From: an uncultured Novosphingobium sp.
GTDB lineage: Bacteria; Pseudomonadota; Alphaproteobacteria; Sphingomonadales; Sphingomonadaceae
Direction: 5' to 3'
DNA length: 9,476 nucleotides
Assembly: GCA_937860195.1 (NCBI GenBank)
Contig: CALMBN010000267.1
Coordinates: 1-9,476 of the forward strand
Below, one piece after another: positions 5,564 through 9,476 of the stretch; within the stretch, counting starts at the first letter, position 1; each line of letters opens with the position of its first letter. The position numbers were made by a program, and so were the translations under genes. The notes beneath the pieces are model-generated. The model saw nothing but the letters and a program-made list of their open reading frames with translations, searched no databases and had not been told where the DNA came from.

Positions 5564-6634
5564 ATGGCGCTCAACCGGGTTACTCTCAGCCAATTTCGCA
5601 ATCATCGCGCCACCCAGCTTGATGGGACGGCGCGGTTCAACCTGCTGGTGGGAGAAAACGGCGCGGGCAAGACCAACGTCCTGGAGGCCCTGTCGCTGCT
5701 CGCGCCCGGCCGTGGCCTGCGCCGCGCGGCTCTGCCCGAGATCTCAGCCAAGGATGGGGACGGCGGCTTTGCAGTCAGCGCAAATCTGGGCGACGCGGTT
5801 ACGCTGGGCACTGGGGCAACGGCTGATCGCCCCAATCGCCGTGTGGTTCAGGTTAACGGCGCAGTTGCCCCGGCGGTGCGACTGGGTGAATGGCTCTCGG
5901 TCGGCTGGCTAACCCCGGCGATGGATCGGCTGTTTGCCGAAGGGGCTGGCGCGCGCAGGCGGTTTCTCGACCGGCTGGTGCTGGCGCTGGAACCGGGCCA
6001 CGCCCGCAATGCTGCGAAGCTTGAAGGCGCGCTGCGCGAGCGCAACCGTTTGTTGTCCGATCAGGCCGAGCCCGATCCGCAATGGCTGGAAGCGCTGGAA
6101 CTGCAACTGGCCGAAGCCGGGGCCCTGGTCGCGCAGGCCCGGATCCGCCTGGTCGCGCGGCTTGGCGAAGCGCTGGTCATTCTGCCCGAAGGCCCCTTTG
6201 CCCGCCCAGCCCTGCAACTGATCCCCGGCGGGCCAGCAACTGCGGATGAACTCGCCGCCGCCCTCGCCGCTTCACGTCGCCGCGATCGCGCCGCCCAGCG
6301 CACTCTGGTCGGTCCGCACCGCGACGAGCTGGCAGTCACCATGGCCGGGAAGGATCAAGCGGCCGCTGAGTGTTCGACCGGCGAGCAAAAGGCGATGCTG
6401 ATCGCGATCACTCTGGCCCATGCCGGCTTGCTCGATCCCGAGCGACCAGGCGTGTTGCTGCTCGATGAGGTTGCGGCGCACCTCGACCCGGTCAGGCGCG
6501 AGGCGTTGTTCGAGCGGCTGCGGACCGGGAGCGCGCAGGTCTGGCTGACCGGAACCGAACGCGCGCCGTTTGAGGCGATAGCCGGAGAAGCGGCCACCTG
6601 GCGGGTCAGCGAGGGGCTGGCTGAACCGCTCTAA
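5564..6634 (+). CDS. recF: DNA replication/repair protein RecF (356 aa)
   Basis: SMC-like ABC ATPase. Visible in order: MALNRVTLSQFRNH start, Walker A GENGAGKT (30-37), the RecF-typical GPHRDEL (250-256), ABC signature STGEQK (271-276), Walker B with D-loop GVLLLDEVAAHLD (296-308). RecF binds DNA at single-strand/double-strand junctions and, with RecO and RecR, loads RecA at gaps and stalled forks in the cytoplasm. Length is normal for alphaproteobacteria. It is not in a dnaA-dnaN-recF cluster here. ATG 5564 is chosen because the conserved start follows at once; a GTG at 5528 would add 12 unsupported residues. No strong Shine-Dalgarno is seen. The 3' end overlaps the convergent esterase gene by 29 bp. 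Confidence 0.95.
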   Translation: MALNRVTLSQFRNHRATQLDGTARFNLLVGENGAGKTNVLEALSLLAPGRGLRRAALPEISAKDGDGGFAVSANLGDAVTLGTGATADRPNRRVVQVNGAVAPAVRLGEWLSVGWLTPAMDRLFAEGAGARRRFLDRLVLALEPGHARNAAKLEGALRERNRLLSDQAEPDPQWLEALELQLAEAGALVAQARIRLVARLGEALVILPEGPFARPALQLIPGGPATADELAAALAASRRRDRAAQRTLVGPHRDELAVTMAGKDQAAAECSTGEQKAMLIAITLAHAGLLDPERPGVLLLDEVAAHLDPVRREALFERLRTGSAQVWLTGTERAPFEAIAGEAATWRVSEGLAEPL

Positions 6635-7304
6635 CCGCTCCCGCCACTGTATCCACCGTTGCCCCGACCATCAGGTCAATCCCGCCAGCTGTCGGATGAA
6701 TCCGGTCACTCTGGATCAGCTCTGGCTTGCCGATCACGGCATCCAGTAGGAACGGCACCAGCCCGGCCCGGTGTTTCCTGGCCAGTTCCGGAAAGATCGC
6801 GTTGAACGCCTTGGTGTGATCCGGCCCCCAGTTCGGGGCGGAAACCATCCCCATCAGCACCACTGGCACATTGCGCTGGTCGAGCTTGGTCAGCAGCTCA
6901 TCGAGATTGCTGCGGGTCTGCGCAGGCGGCAATCCGCGCAGCATGTCGTTACCGCCAAGGCTGACGATCACGAGGGCCGGGGGGGTTTTCATCCCGTTCA
7001 GCACGAAATCGAGCCGCTGCAACCCGCCTGCGGTGGTATCCCCGGAAACCCCGGCGTTGACAATTTTGGCATTGATTCCGCGCGCTTTCAGCGCCGCTTC
7101 GAGCCGTGCCGGATAGCTTTGCGATTGCTCGACCCCATAGCCCGCAAACAGGCTGTCGCCGAGCGCGAGGATCGTCACCTGCTCGCCCACCACCGGCAGA
7201 TCGGGCATCACCGGGCTGGCACTTTCGGTCGGCACTGGAACCGCTTCGCCGCCGCATGCCCCCAAGGACAGGGTTGCAAGCGCGCCTGCCAATATCCATT
7301 TCAT
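6606..7304 (-). CDS. tesA: TesA-like SGNH/GDSL arylesterase, predicted lipoprotein (232 aa)
   Basis: The N-terminus is a lipoprotein signal: MKWILAGALATLSLGAC with lipobox LGAC and Cys17. A low-complexity linker of about 25 residues follows, then the SGNH blocks: GDSLFAGYG with nucleophile Ser51, NAGVSGDTTAGG (block II), GGND with Asn119 (block III) and DRIHPTAGG with Asp200/His203 (block V). Such enzymes hydrolyse acyl-CoA, aryl esters and lysophospholipids in the periplasm; E. coli TesA has a cleaved signal peptide, whereas this one should be acyl-anchored. After Cys17 come GGE, so Lol sorting to the outer membrane is plausible. ATG 7304 follows AAGGAGAG at 7-nt spacing; a longer ATG at 7358 would spoil the signal and overlap the next gene. 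Divergent from ybbA by 47 bp, as in E. coli. Confidence 0.92.
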   Translation of the reverse strand: MKWILAGALATLSLGACGGEAVPVPTESASPVMPDLPVVGEQVTILALGDSLFAGYGVEQSQSYPARLEAALKARGINAKIVNAGVSGDTTAGGLQRLDFVLNGMKTPPALVIVSLGGNDMLRGLPPAQTRSNLDELLTKLDQRNVPVVLMGMVSAPNWGPDHTKAFNAIFPELARKHRAGLVPFLLDAVIGKPELIQSDRIHPTAGGIDLMVGATVDTVAGAVRAVQPAPR

Positions 7305-7351
7305 GCTGCAACTCTCCTTGCGTTCTCCTCTAGCTATGGCATCCCCGCGCC

Positions 7352-8044
7352 GTGACAAGCCCCCGCCCGGCGATTGACGCCAAGAACCTGACCCTTACCC
7401 TTGGCCAAGCAGACAGCGCAGTCGACGTGCTGCGCGGGATTGACCTGACCGTGCTGCAAGGCCAGACGCTGGCGCTGCTTGGCCCATCGGGATCGGGCAA
7501 AAGCAGCCTGATGGCGGTGCTGACCGGGCTCGAGCGGGCCACCTCGGGCCAGCTGACCGTCGCAGGGCAGGACTTCGCTGTTATGGGCGAGGATGCGCTT
7601 GCCACCGCCCGGCGCGGGCGGATTGGCGTGGTGTTGCAGGCATTCCACCTGTTGCCGACAATGACGGCCGTTGAAAATGTCATGACCCCGTTGGAACTGG
7701 CCGGGATCACCGATGCCCGGCCTCGCGCCGAAGCCGAACTGACCGCAGTCGGCCTTGGCCACCGGTTAAACCATTACCCGGCCCAACTTTCCGGCGGCGA
7801 GCAACAGCGTGTCGCCATCGCCCGCGCGCTCGCGGCCCGGCCTGCGCTGGTGTTTGCCGATGAGCCGACCGGGAACCTCGATGCAGCGACTGGATCCGGA
7901 ATCATCGACCTGTTGTTCGCGCGCAGGGCCGAAGCCGGAGCTACCCTTGTGATCATCACTCACGATGCCGACCTCGCCAAGCGCTGCGAGCGGATCGTGA
8001 CCTTGGCCGATGGCCGGATCGTCAGCGATACTGCCGCCTCATGA
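7352..8044 (+). CDS. ybbA: ABC transporter ATPase, YbbA/LolD-like (230 aa)
   Basis: Complete ABC nucleotide-binding domain: Walker A GPSGSGKS (44-51), Q-loop Gln96 in VVLQAF, signature LSGGEQQR (146-153), Walker B ALVFADEP (165-172), D-loop GNLD (174-177) and His204 in IITHD. It is of the MacB/LolD/FtsE class that pairs with FtsX-like permeases. The divergent tesA gene and the downstream permease match the E. coli tesA-ybbA-ybbP locus, so it most likely powers YbbP. The exact substrate of YbbAP is not settled; roles in handling lipids or hydrophobic molecules extracted from the membrane are suspected. GTG 7352 is the only suitable start; the ATG at 7336 is out of frame. No Shine-Dalgarno is seen, so a short or absent leader is likely. 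Its TGA overlaps an ATG (ATGA, 8041-8044). Confidence 0.92.
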   Translation: MTSPRPAIDAKNLTLTLGQADSAVDVLRGIDLTVLQGQTLALLGPSGSGKSSLMAVLTGLERATSGQLTVAGQDFAVMGEDALATARRGRIGVVLQAFHLLPTMTAVENVMTPLELAGITDARPRAEAELTAVGLGHRLNHYPAQLSGGEQQRVAIARALAARPALVFADEPTGNLDAATGSGIIDLLFARRAEAGATLVIITHDADLAKRCERIVTLADGRIVSDTAAS

Positions 8045-8091
8045 TGTTGGTGCCAACTTCGATCCTCCCCGTTCCGGGGAGGAAATGGTGA
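8041..8091 (+). CDS. Possible 16-codon bridging mini-ORF between ybbA and ybbP
   Basis: ATG at 8041 overlaps the ybbA TGA as ATGA. The frame reads MMLVPTSILPVPGRKW and stops at TGA 8089-8091, just inside the permease gene, whose ATG (8085) and GTG (8088) starts overlap its end (ATGGTGA). It has no own Shine-Dalgarno and would depend on ribosomes ending ybbA. Translation through it would cross the hairpin at 8063-8083 and free the permease ribosome-binding site. It may simply be a chance frame; the product itself shows no recognisable motif. Confidence 0.25.
   Translation: MMLVPTSILPVPGRKW
8063..8083 (+). promoter_or_regulatory. Hairpin sequestering the ybbP ribosome-binding site
   Basis: TCCTCCCCG (8063-8071) pairs perfectly with CGGGGAGGA (8075-8083), a 9-bp GC-rich stem with a TTC loop. 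The right arm contains the only Shine-Dalgarno (GGGGAGG) of the downstream permease, 2 nt before ATG 8085 or 5 nt before GTG 8088. The ribosome-binding site is therefore fully base-paired in free mRNA. It may be a translational-coupling device, or a copy of a GC-rich palindromic repeat of the kind common between genes in sphingomonads (the latter from recollection, not from a search). Confidence 0.6.
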
Positions 8092-9476
8092 CTTTGACTT
8101 GGCGCACCGCCTGGACCATCGCTCGCCGTGATCTTTCCGCACGGTTCCGGGGCTTGCGGTTGCTGCTGGTCTGTTTGTTCCTGGGGGTTGGAGCGCTGGC
8201 CGCGATCGGCACGCTGACCGGCGCGATCGGTAACGAACTGTCCAGCCGGGGCCGCGCGATTCTGGGAGGGGACATCGAAGTGGCGGTGTGGCAGCGCAGC
8301 CCGACCGCGTCTGAACTCGCCGCCTTTGCCAAAGAAGGCAAAGTCTCTGGCGGATACCGCATGCAGGCAATGGCCCGTGCTGGCGAATTGGCCGCACCGG
8401 TTGAACTGAAGGCCGTCGACCAAGCCTGGCCGCTGGTCGGGCGACTGACGTTGATGGATGGACGGCAGGTCGGCATGCCCAATGCGGGCGAGGTCTGGCT
8501 GGGCCAGGGCGCGGCGGATCGGCTGGGGATCGGCCCGGGCGGTTCGATTGCGATCGGCACTTCAACTCTCAAAGTTGGAGGAATCATTGCCGATGAGCCT
8601 GATCGCCTGGGCGAAGGCTTCACGCTTGGCCCGGTCGTGATCGCGCGGCTCGACGTTCCGGACAAAGCGGGATTGACCGCGCCAGGTGCGATGTACCGCG
8701 CCAAGTGGCGGATTGCGACTCCCGCAAGCGCCAACCCTGAAGCAGTCGTCGACCGGCTTAAAAAGCAATTCCCCAGCGCCGGGTTCGAGGCTCGCACGCG
8801 TGAGCGCGCGGCACCGGGGGCCGAGCGGTTTGTCGCACGGATGGGGGATTTTCTGATTCTCGTCGGCCTCGCCGCGCTGGTGATCGCCGGGATCGGGATC
8901 GGCGGCGGCGTTTCGTCTTACCTAGAGGCCCGGCGCGGGTCGGTCGCCACCTTGAAGGTGCTGGGCGCGACCAGCGGCGACATTGCCCGGATCTATCTGC
9001 TCCAGATCGGAGCGGCAGCGATTGTCGGCAGCATTACAGGGCTTTTCGCCGGAGTATTGGTCACGCCGTTGCTCGCAAGTGCACTTGGCGCGCTGCTGCC
9101 GGTCGCGCCGGGGCTGACCTTTGATCCGGTGGCCTTGCTTCGCGCCGCTGCCTTTGGCTTGCTCGTCGCGCTGGTCTTTGCAGCACCGCCACTGCTGAGC
9201 GCGCGGCGGTTTCCGGCAATGGCGATCTTTCGGGCGCGCGTTTCCCCGCTGGCAAACAACTGGCGCGATGCTGTCCTGCCGGTCGGCCTTGGCATGACCG
9301 GGATCGCAGCACTGGCCCTGATCAGCGCGCGCCAACCCTTGATCAGCGCTTATTTCCTCGGCGGAGCGTTAGCCCTTCTGCTGCTGCTCGGCGGGCTGCT
9401 GGTGCGCGTGACGGCGGGGGGTCTAACAGGTTGGGGCGAATGCGAAGCCTCACCTCTCACCTCGATTGCCGCATAT
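8085..9476 (+). CDS. ybbP: FtsX-like ABC permease, YbbP family, N-terminal 464 aa (cut by window edge)
   Basis: The frame stays open to the right edge. A cytoplasmic amphipathic start WRTAWTIARRDLSARFRGL is followed by membrane helix 1 (about 24-44), a periplasmic domain of about 200 residues (IEVAVWQRSPT, VWLGQGAADRLGI), helix 2 near 254-277, the FtsX-type coupling segment EARRGSVATLKVLGAT, helices near 305-335 and 352-370, then helices near 395-414 and 422-440 that begin the second half. E. coli YbbP is 804 residues with ten helices, so about 40% is missing. It forms the membrane part of the YbbA-YbbP transporter. ATG 8085 (2 nt after GGGGAGG) and GTG 8088 (5 nt) are both possible starts; GTG has the better spacing. 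Expression probably depends on coupling to ybbA through the hairpin and mini-ORF at the junction. Confidence 0.92.
   Translation, partial: MVTLTWRTAWTIARRDLSARFRGLRLLLVCLFLGVGALAAIGTLTGAIGNELSSRGRAILGGDIEVAVWQRSPTASELAAFAKEGKVSGGYRMQAMARAGELAAPVELKAVDQAWPLVGRLTLMDGRQVGMPNAGEVWLGQGAADRLGIGPGGSIAIGTSTLKVGGIIADEPDRLGEGFTLGPVVIARLDVPDKAGLTAPGAMYRAKWRIATPASANPEAVVDRLKKQFPSAGFEARTRERAAPGAERFVARMGDFLILVGLAALVIAGIGIGGGVSSYLEARRGSVATLKVLGATSGDIARIYLLQIGAAAIVGSITGLFAGVLVTPLLASALGALLPVAPGLTFDPVALLRAAAFGLLVALVFAAPPLLSARRFPAMAIFRARVSPLANNWRDAVLPVGLGMTGIAALALISARQPLISAYFLGGALALLLLLGGLLVRVTAGGLTGWGECEASPLTSIAAY

Noticed and set aside
6606..7358. Longer 250-aa start of the esterase at 7358
   Set aside because: It would overlap the ybbA start and add a charged leader before a complete lipoprotein signal that already has its own Shine-Dalgarno.

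Overview
The window looks like ordinary chromosomal DNA from an alphaproteobacterium, most likely Sphingomonadales and perhaps Erythrobacteraceae. This rests on high GC, the style of the TamB and NUDT19-like proteins, an isolated recF, a tRNA gene with an encoded CCA end, and GC-rich palindromic repeats. Family placement is inference; no search was run. There is no prophage, IS element, CRISPR array or obvious foreign island.

Layout. (1) 1-2654, minus: the N-terminal ~880 residues of TamB, an envelope protein of the AsmA/TamB lipid-transport and outer-membrane-assembly superfamily; its C-terminus lies beyond the left edge. (2) 2655-3055: a 400-bp AT-richer divergent gap holding a sigma-54-type promoter match pointing at tamB and a 13-bp perfect hairpin. 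(3) 3056-3856, plus: a NUDT19-type Nudix hydrolase. (4) 3889-4103: two 69-bp tandem repeats in exact register with the 3' end of a minus-strand tRNA-Arg(TCT). (5) 4165-4953, plus: YhhQ-family queuosine-precursor transporter with a hairpin at its stop. (6) 5342-4990, minus: a two-gene operon of a 46-aa exported or membrane microprotein and a small PspC-domain protein, coupled by an ATGA overlap, behind a second sigma-54-type promoter and upstream dyads. (7) 5564-6634, plus: RecF. (8) 7304-6606, minus: a TesA-like SGNH esterase predicted to be a lipoprotein, overlapping recF tail to tail by 29 bp. (9) 7352-9476, plus: a YbbA-like ABC ATPase and the first 464 residues of its YbbP-like FtsX-family permease. 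The junction between these two carries a hairpin that buries the permease ribosome-binding site, and a 16-codon ORF bridging the two genes.

Common theme: much of the window serves the cell envelope (TamB, PspC pair, TesA lipoprotein, YbbAP), while recF, the tRNA, the Nudix enzyme and YhhQ are housekeeping. The tesA/ybbA/ybbP divergent arrangement matches E. coli. The points most worth following are regulatory: two near-identical sigma-54-like promoters on the same strand in front of envelope genes, the microprotein-PspC pair, and the hairpin/mini-ORF device between ybbA and ybbP.
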